This document shows, piece after piece, positions 1-8,040 of a stretch of 64,000 bases of DNA. The position numbers were made by a program, and so were the translations under genes. The DNA is from Paenibacillus illinoisensis NBRC 15959. Its GTDB lineage: Bacteria > Bacillota > Bacilli > Paenibacillales > Paenibacillaceae. Location of the stretch: positions 310,001 through 374,000 of the forward strand of contig NZ_BIME01000005.1 in NCBI RefSeq assembly GCF_004000925.1. The letters are read 5' to 3'. Positions within the stretch are counted from its first letter, which is position 1; the number at the start of each line of letters is the position of its first letter. The notes beneath the pieces are model-generated. The model saw nothing but the letters and a program-made list of their open reading frames with translations. It ran no database searches and was not told the DNA's origin.

Positions 1-189
1 TCCATGCAACGTGGTTCTATTTGAAAACATCTTTGATTCAAGTTTGTGTGAACCCAGAGAGGTTACCTGCTTGGATCGAAGGTGTTTTTCTCTTTTCTAC
101 AACTGGTCAGGAAGCACAAAGGTATAGTATAGTCGTGTAAAACGATTAAATTATGTTGATGTCTTATTAATTGGAAGGAGAATTACGCA

Positions 190-573
190 ATGATTGAATA
201 TGCTCATATACATCATGTTAGCCTGGCAGTGCGTGATCTGGATGTTGCCAAACAATTTTATACCGGACTGTTAGGTATGCAGGAAATTGAACGTCCGCCT
301 TTCCGCTCTACAGGCACATGGTATGCGATTGGCAGTCAGCAGCTGCATCTGCTCCAGCATCCGGAAGGACATACACTGCGTGAGGCGGGAATTGATACGA
401 CGGATGGTCACTTTGCCATCTGGGTGAAAAGTCACAACGAAACGATAGCCTGGCTGGAAAAGCAGGGGATTGAGTATGAAGCAAGACCGGATAGTGTTGC
501 AGGATTCGCACAGATCTTCATTCTTGACCCGGATCGTAACATTATTGAATTTGATGCACCTTATCAATCATAA
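190..573 (+). CDS. VOC-family (glyoxalase/dioxygenase-like) protein
   Basis: This 127-residue protein is a single vicinal-oxygen-chelate unit. It opens with the typical 'IHHVSLAVRDLDVAKQFYTGLLGM' type strand-helix and ends with 'FILDPDRNIIEFDAP', where the His near the start and the terminal Glu are the usual metal ligands. Proteins of this size act as dimers in glyoxalase I, fosfomycin-resistance or ring-cleavage dioxygenase families; nothing here decides which. The ATG at 190 is preceded by a good ribosome site (GGAAGGAG, about 173-180). It appears monocistronic: a strong terminator-like hairpin follows at 668-718. It is likely cytosolic. The family call is firm and the substrate is unknown. 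Confidence 0.85.
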   Translation: MIEYAHIHHVSLAVRDLDVAKQFYTGLLGMQEIERPPFRSTGTWYAIGSQQLHLLQHPEGHTLREAGIDTTDGHFAIWVKSHNETIAWLEKQGIEYEARPDSVAGFAQIFILDPDRNIIEFDAPYQS

Positions 574-609
574 GAATGGAAGCATCAGATTGTTAATTGT
601 ATAAATCTC

Positions 610-638
610 TTGCTCGTCCAGAAATTGTATGCTATATT
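610..638 (+). promoter_or_regulatory. Possible sigma-A promoter ahead of the Tad leader
   Basis: TTGCTC at 610-615 and TATATT at 633-638 are separated by 17 bases. The predicted start near 645 would make a ~100-base leader that runs through the hairpin at 668-718 before the first Tad gene. The -35 match is only partial. Confidence 0.4.
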
Positions 639-667
639 ATCCATACATTCATAGCACGTGACGGAAG

Positions 668-718
668 CACCGTCCATAATCTTGCATAATACATGCGGAT
701 CATGGTCGGTGTTTTTTT
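668..718 (+). terminator. Long terminator-like hairpin, VOC terminator or Tad-operon attenuator
   Basis: CACCGTCCAT (668-677) pairs with ATGGTCGGTG (702-711), with further inner pairing ATC/GAT and GCAT/ATGC, followed by seven T residues (712-718). This is a strong intrinsic terminator. A competing short stem, GACGG (660-664) with CCGTC (670-674), overlaps its 5' arm. The hairpin sits only ~29 bases before the first Tad start codon. It may therefore end the VOC transcript, or act as an attenuator if the Tad promoter is upstream of it. Confidence 0.7.
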
Positions 719-746
719 GTGCTTTTCTACAGGGAGGGAGGAGAAA

Positions 747-1973
747 TTGATCGTGCTGAAGGCGGTACTTGCTTCAAAAGACAAGGAATATGTCAGTGCC
801 TGGCTTGATTTTGTTCAGGGGAGTTCATTTGGTGCTGCAATGCGATTTACCGCCTTTTCACAGTGGGAATCGTTTCAGGAGTATATGCATGAACATGAAG
901 GAAAGGAACTTCCAGATCTGGTTATTGCAGAACCTGAGTTTCTGAATCCCTGGCTGGAAAGTATGGGTGAAGGTCCGGGTGTGCCTTGGTTGCTTCTCAG
1001 TGAAGGTCATGAGGAGGTGGCGGAAGATAAGCGCTTAATGAAATATCAACCTCTGCCTGCATTGTTGGATACCGTTCTGAATACAAGTCGGCAGCCTCGT
1101 CGCAAAAAGGTGCACCGTCCAGGACAGCAAACCCTTTCCCTTGGAGTGGTGTCAGCTTCGGGAGGAAGCGGCAAGACAGCAGTGGCACTGCATATGGCAA
1201 AGCAGCTCGGACTGGCAGGCTACGCCGTGCTCTATCTTAATCTGGAGACGCTGGATAGCGTGCTGCCATTCCTGGAGAAGGGATTATCCCGAAGTGTACA
1301 GCGTGTTCCGGATGCCGAAACCGGGCTGTCCCGACTGCTGTATGATCTCAAGGTCGGGAGGAAGGAATCGGGCAAGCACGGGCAGGTGACTACGCAGGCT
1401 CCCTCCAAGGGAATAGATGGTTACGTGCTTCGTCATGATGGACTGAAGGCAGACGTGTTCTGGCCATTATCCAACCGGAAGGAACTGCTGCAGATGTCGT
1501 GTGAAGATACGACGGGGCTCGTTCATTATTTGTCTACTTCCGGGCAATATGACGTGCTGATTCTGGATGGAGACTCCGGTTGGGACGAACGCAGTCGAGG
1601 CATTTTGAAAGCGGCAGATGACTTGGTATGGCTGGTTGAAGATGACCTGTCTGCCATGCACCGCTGGGGCCAATGGCTGGCGCATGCTGAGCGGACTGAG
1701 CCTGACTTGGTTGAACGTGTACTGGATCGTGCCCGCTTTGTGGTAAACAAATACCGAGACAGCATAGTCAATGCCGTTCCACGACCTGAGCTGAAGCTGG
1801 ATGCAGTGCTGCCGTATATCCCTTCCTGGAAGCAGCTTCACCAGGAGGAAGTACTGCTAAGCTCTCCCATATTTCAGCGTGAGGTAAAAAGGCTGTGTGC
1901 CATGCTTGTACAGGACGGAGAGGATGATCTGAAGCAGACGGGGCGCCTCCATAAGGGAGAGGGGTGGGCATGA
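747..1973 (+). CDS. TadZ/CpaE-like pilus-assembly ATPase with pseudo-receiver domain
   Basis: First gene of the Tad pilus operon. The N-terminal ~110 residues look like a response-regulator receiver. The phospho-Asp position is replaced (PDLVIAEPEF), so it is probably a pseudo-receiver. The remainder is a ParA/MinD-like ATPase: P-loop 'ASGGSGKT', lacking the signature lysine of deviant Walker A sites, and a Walker B-like 'VLILDGDS'. CpaE/TadZ proteins localise Tad machinery to the membrane or pole. An in-frame ATG exists at 693 without a ribosome site and inside the terminator hairpin. The GGAGG at 737-741 instead favours TTG 747 (or GTG 753), giving ~408 residues. The stop overlaps the cpaF start. 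Confidence 0.8.
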   Translation: MIVLKAVLASKDKEYVSAWLDFVQGSSFGAAMRFTAFSQWESFQEYMHEHEGKELPDLVIAEPEFLNPWLESMGEGPGVPWLLLSEGHEEVAEDKRLMKYQPLPALLDTVLNTSRQPRRKKVHRPGQQTLSLGVVSASGGSGKTAVALHMAKQLGLAGYAVLYLNLETLDSVLPFLEKGLSRSVQRVPDAETGLSRLLYDLKVGRKESGKHGQVTTQAPSKGIDGYVLRHDGLKADVFWPLSNRKELLQMSCEDTTGLVHYLSTSGQYDVLILDGDSGWDERSRGILKAADDLVWLVEDDLSAMHRWGQWLAHAERTEPDLVERVLDRARFVVNKYRDSIVNAVPRPELKLDAVLPYIPSWKQLHQEEVLLSSPIFQREVKRLCAMLVQDGEDDLKQTGRLHKGEGWA

Positions 1974-3277
1974 TGAGTGATGCATCCCATAGAGTTTTGG
2001 ACCGGGAAGAACAATTTCAGAACATGCGCCGCGAAGTCAGGGCAGGCCTTGACTTAACGTCTTCAGCCGGGGACAAGGAACTGTGGCAGGGGATTGAGCG
2101 CAAGGTGTTATCTGATCCGGAACTGGATGACCTGACATCTGGAGAAAGACATGCGCTGGTGCAGAGGCTGTTTGATTCGTTTCGCGGGTTGGACATTCTT
2201 CAACCCCTGGTGGATCATCCTGACATTACGGAGATTATGATTAATAGTCACCGGGAGATCTTTGTCGAGCAGGAAGGGGAAGTTAGCCAAATTCAGCTCG
2301 AATTCGAATCCAGAGAACGGCTGGAGGATATTATCCAGATGATCGTCTCTGGGGTGAACCGGATCGTGAATGAGTCTTCTCCCATTGTGGATGCGCGGCT
2401 CAAGGACGGTTCGCGGGTCAATATTGTGCTGCCGCCGATTGCGCTAAAAGGTCCCACCATGACGATTCGGAAGTTCCCAAGTGAACCGATGACCATGCCG
2501 GACCTGATTGGAAAAGGTGCCTTGCATGAGGAAGCGGCAGAGCTGCTGCAGCAGTTGGTGCGCAGCAAATTCAATATCTTCATCGGGGGCGGGACCGGGT
2601 CAGGGAAAACGACCTTTCTGAATGCATTATCACAGTTTATTCCTCCGGATGAACGGATTATTACGATTGAAGATTCCGCCGAGCTGCAGATTGTCACGGT
2701 GCCGAATCTGGTGTCGCTGGAGACGCGGAACGCCAATACCGAGGGCAAGGGTGAAATCTCCATCCGGGATCTGATCAAGTCTTCACTACGGATGAGACCC
2801 AACCGGATTGTAATCGGAGAGGTGCGTGGGGCAGAGGCGCTTGATATGCTGCAGGCCATGAATACCGGTCATGACGGTTCGTTATCTACAGGGCATGCCA
2901 ATAACATCTCGGACATGATCAGCAGATTGGAGACAATGGTACTCAGCGGGGCAGAGCTTCCTATTTCGGTTGTGCGGCAGCAGATCAGCTCAGCAATTGA
3001 TATCTTCGTTCATCTATCACGGCTGAGAGACCGTTCAAGGCGAGTGACGGAAATCAGTGAAGTCATTGGCATGAAGGACGGGGAGGTACTGCTGAATCCG
3101 CTCTTTCGTTTCCAGGAGCGGGATGAAAGGGAAGGCAAGATCATTGGAGGGTTGGTACAGGTCGGAAAGTTGAAGCGGATTGAGAAAATCCAAATGGCCG
3201 GGCTTGGAGAGTGGCTGAGTGAATACATAGGTCGGTACCACAAGGAATTAGAAGATTCGGATAACAAGGTAAATTGA
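1970..3277 (+). CDS. cpaF: Tad pilus secretion ATPase CpaF/TadA
   Basis: A type II/IV secretion-superfamily hexameric ATPase that powers pilin export and assembly on the cytoplasmic face. An N-terminal helical region (~1-85) is followed by the conserved 'PDITEIMINS' segment. The P-loop is 'GGGTGSGKTT' at about residue 206, then the Asp box ('TIEDSAEL'), Walker B 'IVIGEVRG', and the His-rich 'NTGHDGSLSTGHAN'. The length of ~435 residues fits CpaF. Candidate starts are GTG 1964, ATG 1970 and ATG 1973. The GGGAGAGGGG site at about 1955-1964 favours the ATGs, which overlap the stop of the upstream gene and imply translational coupling. Confidence 0.93.
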   Translation: MMSDASHRVLDREEQFQNMRREVRAGLDLTSSAGDKELWQGIERKVLSDPELDDLTSGERHALVQRLFDSFRGLDILQPLVDHPDITEIMINSHREIFVEQEGEVSQIQLEFESRERLEDIIQMIVSGVNRIVNESSPIVDARLKDGSRVNIVLPPIALKGPTMTIRKFPSEPMTMPDLIGKGALHEEAAELLQQLVRSKFNIFIGGGTGSGKTTFLNALSQFIPPDERIITIEDSAELQIVTVPNLVSLETRNANTEGKGEISIRDLIKSSLRMRPNRIVIGEVRGAEALDMLQAMNTGHDGSLSTGHANNISDMISRLETMVLSGAELPISVVRQQISSAIDIFVHLSRLRDRSRRVTEISEVIGMKDGEVLLNPLFRFQERDEREGKIIGGLVQVGKLKRIEKIQMAGLGEWLSEYIGRYHKELEDSDNKVN

Positions 3278-3298
3278 AGCGGTTAGAAGGTGATTAGG

Positions 3299-4060
3299 TT
3301 GGGTGAGTCCAGGCAGGTGTTAACGGATTATACCGTATACACGCTATCCGGTAGACAACGAACCGTCTGCATGTTGATTAGTGGACTGCTATTTTTCGGT
3401 GTCGGTATTTTGTTCTATCACCACTGGCTGGCAGGGGTGATCTTGGCTGCGGGATGCATATGGGTGCCAAAGCACTGGACAAAGGTACTGCTGGAACGAA
3501 GAAGAATGACACTGAGTTTACATTTTAAACAAGCGTTATACGCGTTATCCTCCGCACTGGCTGCGGGGAAATCCGTGGAAAATGGATTTAAGGAATCGGT
3601 AGAAGATCTGCGAATGCTCAATCCTGAAGCGGATACCGATCTCATTCGGGAGTTCACTATTTTGCGGACAAGAATGGAATATGGTCAACCGATTGAGGAG
3701 GCGCTGCAGGACTTTTCTGACCGGGCTGGCATCGAGGATATAACGAATTTCGCAGATGTATTCATCACGTGCAAGCGGACGGGTGGAGACCTGGTCGAGG
3801 TGGTTCGCCGAACCTCTGCTGTGATTGGCGAGAAGCTGGACATCCAGCAGGATATCATGGTCGCTGTGGCACAGAAAAGGTTTGAGTCCAAGGCAATGTT
3901 TGCCGCGCCTTTTATTTTTCTTATTTTTTTGAATTTGACGGCCAAGGATTTCATGGAACCACTGTATAGCGGTATGGGATATCTGATCTCCAGCGTGGCT
4001 TTGGTAGTGCTCGCCTGCTGTTATCTGTGGATTACACGCATTATGGATATCAAAGTATAA
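3299..4060 (+). CDS. tadB: Tad inner-membrane platform protein TadB
   Basis: A GspF-family (T2SSF) platform protein. Two membrane segments lie near the N-terminus, a cytoplasmic helical T2SSF domain covers about residues 70-200 ('LYALSSALAAGKSVENGF', 'FADVFITCKRTGGDLVEV'), and two hydrophobic segments close the C-terminus. It pairs with TadC to form the membrane base driven by CpaF. The ribosome site GAAGG at 3286-3290 overlaps GTG 3290, so TTG 3299 is the better-spaced start; GTG 3290 adds three residues. It is 12-21 bases from cpaF and is followed directly by tadC. Confidence 0.88.
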   Translation: MGESRQVLTDYTVYTLSGRQRTVCMLISGLLFFGVGILFYHHWLAGVILAAGCIWVPKHWTKVLLERRRMTLSLHFKQALYALSSALAAGKSVENGFKESVEDLRMLNPEADTDLIREFTILRTRMEYGQPIEEALQDFSDRAGIEDITNFADVFITCKRTGGDLVEVVRRTSAVIGEKLDIQQDIMVAVAQKRFESKAMFAAPFIFLIFLNLTAKDFMEPLYSGMGYLISSVALVVLACCYLWITRIMDIKV

Positions 4061-4072
4061 GGAGCTGATTCG

Positions 4073-4942
4073 ATGCTGCTTCCCGTTATATTCGGAGGGG
4101 TGCTCGGAGCAGGCTGGCTGGTGCTGGATCGAACGCGAGGACATACCTACCGCCATCTGCGCAAACTTCATATGGAAGGCTTACGTCTGAAAAAACTGCA
4201 TGGACCCTTTCTGTTTTTACTGGACAGATATGAGGTAGGCCGAAGATTGCCTGTGCTGATGTACCGCATGCAGCATGCCATCCAGAAAATGCACGGCATA
4301 CAGCACAGCGGAGAGAAAACGATGCTTTATAGTGCTGAAATGCTGACGTATGCCTGGCTGATGCTACTTGTGGGCTGTCTGTTATCACTCGTTGGCGATA
4401 TCGGAAATGGAGGTCTGTTAGGCGGGCTTGCCCTCGCGGTTGCACTGCCTTTTGCACTCTATAAAGATCTTCATACCAAGGTACAGCGAAGAGACCAGGA
4501 TATTCTTATGGAGCTGCCCGAGCTGTTAAACCGGATTGTCCTGCTTGTAGGGGCAGGGGAAACCGTACAAAGGGCTATCGTTCACTGTGTTGCAAGTCAG
4601 GGAGAGCGAGACCATCCACTCTACAACGAGCTGCGGAAGACGGTCGGTGATTGGAATAATGGATACTCTTTTCAACAGTCGTTTGAACAGTTCAGCCGCC
4701 GCTGTGGTGTGCAGGAAGTTACGATTTTTACGACGACAGTCCTGCTGAATTTCCGCCGTGGGGGAGGTGACTTTGTACTCGCGCTGCGGGATCTGTCCCA
4801 TGTGTTGTGGGAGAAACGCAAGGCTGTCAGTCGGGCGAAGGGAGAACAGGCATCTTCCAAACTGGTGTTTCCGATGGTTCTGATCTTTTTTACGATTGTG
4901 GTTATGATCGGAGCACCTGCTTTTATGATGATGAATATGTAG
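4073..4942 (+). CDS. tadC: Tad inner-membrane platform protein TadC
   Basis: The second T2SSF-family platform protein, 289 residues. It has an N-terminal membrane segment, two central hydrophobic segments ('LTYAWLMLLVGCLLSLVG' and 'LLGGLALAVALPFAL'), and a T2SSF domain with 'ELPELLNRIVLLVGAGETVQRAI' and 'FRRGGGDFVLALRDLS'. A long C-terminal membrane helix ends the protein. The ATG at 4073 has a ribosome site (AAGGAG) 7-8 bases upstream. Its stop is followed immediately by the AGGAGG of the flp pilin gene. The position between tadB and flp is the standard Tad order in Firmicutes. Confidence 0.88.
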   Translation: MLLPVIFGGVLGAGWLVLDRTRGHTYRHLRKLHMEGLRLKKLHGPFLFLLDRYEVGRRLPVLMYRMQHAIQKMHGIQHSGEKTMLYSAEMLTYAWLMLLVGCLLSLVGDIGNGGLLGGLALAVALPFALYKDLHTKVQRRDQDILMELPELLNRIVLLVGAGETVQRAIVHCVASQGERDHPLYNELRKTVGDWNNGYSFQQSFEQFSRRCGVQEVTIFTTTVLLNFRRGGGDFVLALRDLSHVLWEKRKAVSRAKGEQASSKLVFPMVLIFFTIVVMIGAPAFMMMNM

Positions 4943-4953
4943 GAGGAATGGAA

Positions 4954-5142
4954 ATGCAGGAGATATTGAAAAGCAAAGCAAGTACATTTTGGAACGAAGA
5001 GGACGGTCTGGGTACGCTGGAGCTAATTCTGATTATTGGCGTCATCATTATTATTGCCTTGATTTTCAAAGATCAAATTAAAACCTTGGTAACTCGTTTA
5101 CTTGGTCAAGTTAGCAAAAAGAGTGATGAATTCTTTGAGTAA
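4954..5142 (+). CDS. flp: Flp-type (class IVb) pilin precursor
   Basis: A 62-residue pilin, the structural subunit of the pilus. A short, charged leader ends in '...EEDG', followed by 'LGTLELILIIGVIIIIALIF'. Cleavage after that Gly would leave Glu at position +5, the hallmark of type IV pilins processed by a prepilin peptidase. The mature pilin would be only ~42 residues with a C-terminal tail ending FFE. AGGAGG at 4941-4946 is 7 bases before ATG 4954 and too close to ATG 4948, so 4954 is preferred. It overlaps the downstream TadE-like gene by 17 bases. The peptidase is encoded at 9098 in the same operon. Confidence 0.9.
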   Translation: MQEILKSKASTFWNEEDGLGTLELILIIGVIIIIALIFKDQIKTLVTRLLGQVSKKSDEFFE

Positions 5143-5800
5143 ACGATTCAAAAGGGAAGATGGAAGCTTCACGATCGAGGCTTCCCTGGTCTTCCCGGTC
5201 GTGCTGTTTATTCTCGTGCTAATTCTGTTTTTCACGATGTACATGTATCAAAAAACCTTTTTGAACCAGCATGCCTATGCAGCATCGGAACGAGCCGCCT
5301 ACAGTTGGGATAACAGTCACAAGCAGGCCATGACAGGTGAAGTAGCGGCAGGTGAGCATGACAATCTCTACTGGAGATTAACGGATGACCGATTGCTCGG
5401 AGCTCTGTTTGGCTGGGCTGGCGCGGATAACCAGATTAGTGTTCCCGTGCCTGCTAGTGAAGGCGGGAGTCTGACTGAACAGAAGCTATCCCAAGCCGTT
5501 CAGAACATGCCAGGTGGGATGCGTGGAACGATCGAGTATCAGAACTCCTTGATACAGCGAAAAGTTACGACCAAGCTGGAGCAGGTTATTTCTTTGCCTC
5601 TTCCTTCTTTTTTGTTTGATTCGGGTGACCGTGTTCTGACGCAAGGTTCATCAGCGGTTGTCGAGCCGGCGGAATTTATCCGAACGGTGGATCTGGTCCG
5701 TTATTATGCTGCCAAATTCAAAGGGAAAGGCGGCGAGGCAACCGGTACAGCAGCTGAAGCAGGACAGGTCCTGCAGCATTTTGGAAAAACCAAAAAGTAG
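5126..5800 (+). CDS. TadE-like minor pseudopilin
   Basis: A protein of about 224 residues with a TadE-type N-terminus: 'KREDGSFTIEASLVFPVVLF' has a prepilin-like Gly followed by Glu at +5 and a hydrophobic helix of ~25 residues, then an extracytoplasmic domain. TadE/TadF pseudopilins are processed by the same prepilin peptidase as Flp and are thought to help initiate or stabilise the pilus. The start is probably ATG 5126, inside the 3' end of flp; TTG 5102 is in frame but has no ribosome site. The C-terminal half is Gly/Ala-rich and not recognisable. Confidence 0.8.
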   Translation: MNSLSKRFKREDGSFTIEASLVFPVVLFILVLILFFTMYMYQKTFLNQHAYAASERAAYSWDNSHKQAMTGEVAAGEHDNLYWRLTDDRLLGALFGWAGADNQISVPVPASEGGSLTEQKLSQAVQNMPGGMRGTIEYQNSLIQRKVTTKLEQVISLPLPSFLFDSGDRVLTQGSSAVVEPAEFIRTVDLVRYYAAKFKGKGGEATGTAAEAGQVLQHFGKTKK

Positions 5801-5819
5801 AGAGAGGAGGAGAGCAGCG

Positions 5820-8009
5820 CTGTTCAGAAAAAAAGACGGTGAATCAGGTGCTGTGACCCTGTTCTTGATCTTAATCCTTGCGGGAATCTATATGTTTGTC
5901 GCGGTATTCATCGATTATGCCCGAATAGCCGCCTTCAAAGTTCAGTCAGAACGCATGGCTCATGCAGCGTTGAGATCGGTGATGTCTGCATACGACACTT
6001 CACTCCGGGGGTATGGCTTGTTTGGTTATGGAGATAGCAGTGGTGAAGCCATTATGGCTAAGGTACTGAATGATAGTGTGAAGCCATCGGCTGTGAAGGA
6101 CGGATTCCCCATTCTGGATATACAGTGGGATACAAGCACCCTGAGCATGGAGCGGGAATTGGGCAGGTATGATATTTTCAATCGCCAGATTCAGGAGGAT
6201 ATGAAATATCGGGCTCCGGTTGATTTTACGTTAGAGGTGGTCAATCGCTTCAAGCCGATGTCGGAGGAAATGAAAGAAGCCGCGCATACCGTAGACTTGC
6301 TCAAGAAATTACAGAAGCTATATGACAAGCGTGAGGAATTGCTTGATGAGGCGATAGCCCATCAGACCGATTCGGCTAATAAAATGAAAGATCTCCCTGC
6401 TCTGATCATGAGTCCTCCTTCACCTGCCATTTACGATGAAATGATGGAAGAAACCCCGGAGACTGCTGCCGAGATCGCAGCACGTTATACAGATTATCTA
6501 AGCAAAAAACAAGCAGACGAAGGACAGCCATTCAACCAGCAGCAGTATATCCTGGAGCTGGCTCGTTATCGGACAGGTGTTGGTAATGTGGTTACCGGTA
6601 TAAGTATGGTTCTGCAGCCGGCACAACAGGCGCATCAGATGAAGCTCGAGGCAGCCCAGACTCTAATTGATGAAGCGCGTAATCTTAACGAGGAAATGAA
6701 GCGGGTTATCGCTGAAGGGGAGAACCGTTCCCAGAATGCGAGTTATGAAAAAGTCGGGAATTCAAACCTCCCTGGGCAGAGTCCACCATCTACCGGATCA
6801 GGCAGCGAAGCCAAAGATACACGTTCACTTGCCTCTGAGTTGGTGAGAGCCGATTCATTGTTTGATAAGTTAAAAGAACATATCCGCTCCCAAACCTCAG
6901 ACTTTAATCAGGTTAGAAAAGACAGCCTTGAGCTGAATACACAGCTTCGCAATGTGACGGGTCAGAGCGGTGTGCCTGTGAAGCCTGCTGTGAGACAGGC
7001 AAGTCAGGTCACAGAACGATACATGGACTCTTATGTACGAAGTGGTGCCTCCAATGTCATTCTTCAGAGCAAACAGCTGCTTGAGGAAGGTCGGGGATCT
7101 GATGCGCAGCGTAAGGCCAACGACAAGGAGTCCAAGGCAAAATTAAAGGACATAAAGCGCATATTGTCACAGATCGAAAATGGACATTCCGGATCAACGG
7201 AAGCATTCAAGCAGTTGGAGCAATATTATAATGCCAACATTGCATTTAACCAGGCTAGCCAGGAGGAGGCCAAAAAGGCGGAAATTGCAGGCGATCCTTA
7301 CGATTCAGGCGGTGACGCCATGAATGGAATGGACAGTTTATTTGGCGGGATGTCTGGCCTGCTGGATAGTCTAGGGGATGAATTATTCCAGAATGAATAC
7401 GCACTCGCTTATTTCAATTCGATGGATTTTGGACAGCTGCTCGATTGGACTGAGGGGAGCGGGGATTCGAGTGAGGTCTTCAAACTGGAGAATCAGGAGC
7501 TGGAATATATCATTTACGGGTTTCACAATTCTTCAGGCAACATTGCGGCTGCATATGCAGAAATATTTGGTATGCGTTTGGCGATTCGAACCGCAGAAGG
7601 ATTAATTGAGAACAGTAAACTAGGTAATCCCCTTCTGGTGTTATCGGCTGCAATTTTATACGGGATTACTCACGCCATAGCGGATATGGTGAAGCTCTCC
7701 AAAGAGGGCAGTGTGGAGTTGTCCAAATATATCAAGGTTAAGCTTACATATAGGGACCATCTAAGACTATTCCTTTTAATGCACAGTAACAATGAACGTA
7801 AAATGTCCAGAATGCTGGCATTGATTCGGCTGAATACGGGCGTTAATCCCGATGAAAAACAAACGTATGCATCAGGGAACATACGCAGCAGTGTGAAGTT
7901 ATGGTTTTTGCCAGGGGTGATCAAAAGTATAGGTGCAGTTATGGGGAATGCAGACCAGGTTGAAGATGGGCGATTATTCATAGACCGGAGGACGGATTAT
8001 TCCTATTGA
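5820..8009 (+). CDS. DUF5702-like TadG-type pilus-associated membrane protein
   Basis: A large protein of ~729 residues. An N-terminal 'KKDGESGAVTLFLILILAGIYMFVAVFIDYAR' segment forms the only clear membrane anchor, followed by a long, Gln/Glu/Lys-rich, largely helical extracytoplasmic region (coiled-coil-like, about residues 130-540) and a C-terminal domain with a hydrophobic stretch near 'LLVLSAAILYGITHAIADMV'. It resembles the DUF5702 proteins found in Firmicute Tad operons; its role is unproven. No ATG, GTG or TTG near the membrane helix carries a ribosome site. The AGAGAGGAGGAGAG at 5800-5813 points to CTG 5820. The alternative ATG 5706 lies inside tadE and has no ribosome site. Confidence 0.75.
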   Translation: MFRKKDGESGAVTLFLILILAGIYMFVAVFIDYARIAAFKVQSERMAHAALRSVMSAYDTSLRGYGLFGYGDSSGEAIMAKVLNDSVKPSAVKDGFPILDIQWDTSTLSMERELGRYDIFNRQIQEDMKYRAPVDFTLEVVNRFKPMSEEMKEAAHTVDLLKKLQKLYDKREELLDEAIAHQTDSANKMKDLPALIMSPPSPAIYDEMMEETPETAAEIAARYTDYLSKKQADEGQPFNQQQYILELARYRTGVGNVVTGISMVLQPAQQAHQMKLEAAQTLIDEARNLNEEMKRVIAEGENRSQNASYEKVGNSNLPGQSPPSTGSGSEAKDTRSLASELVRADSLFDKLKEHIRSQTSDFNQVRKDSLELNTQLRNVTGQSGVPVKPAVRQASQVTERYMDSYVRSGASNVILQSKQLLEEGRGSDAQRKANDKESKAKLKDIKRILSQIENGHSGSTEAFKQLEQYYNANIAFNQASQEEAKKAEIAGDPYDSGGDAMNGMDSLFGGMSGLLDSLGDELFQNEYALAYFNSMDFGQLLDWTEGSGDSSEVFKLENQELEYIIYGFHNSSGNIAAAYAEIFGMRLAIRTAEGLIENSKLGNPLLVLSAAILYGITHAIADMVKLSKEGSVELSKYIKVKLTYRDHLRLFLLMHSNNERKMSRMLALIRLNTGVNPDEKQTYASGNIRSSVKLWFLPGVIKSIGAVMGNADQVEDGRLFIDRRTDYSY

Positions 8010-8040
8010 ATCAAGCCGTACCTTTTCAGGTGGAGGGATT

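Noticed and set aside
640-746. c-di-GMP riboswitch in front of the Tad operon
   Set aside because: Such switches control pili in some Firmicutes, but neither the GEMM-I nor class II core sequences are present; only hairpins are seen.
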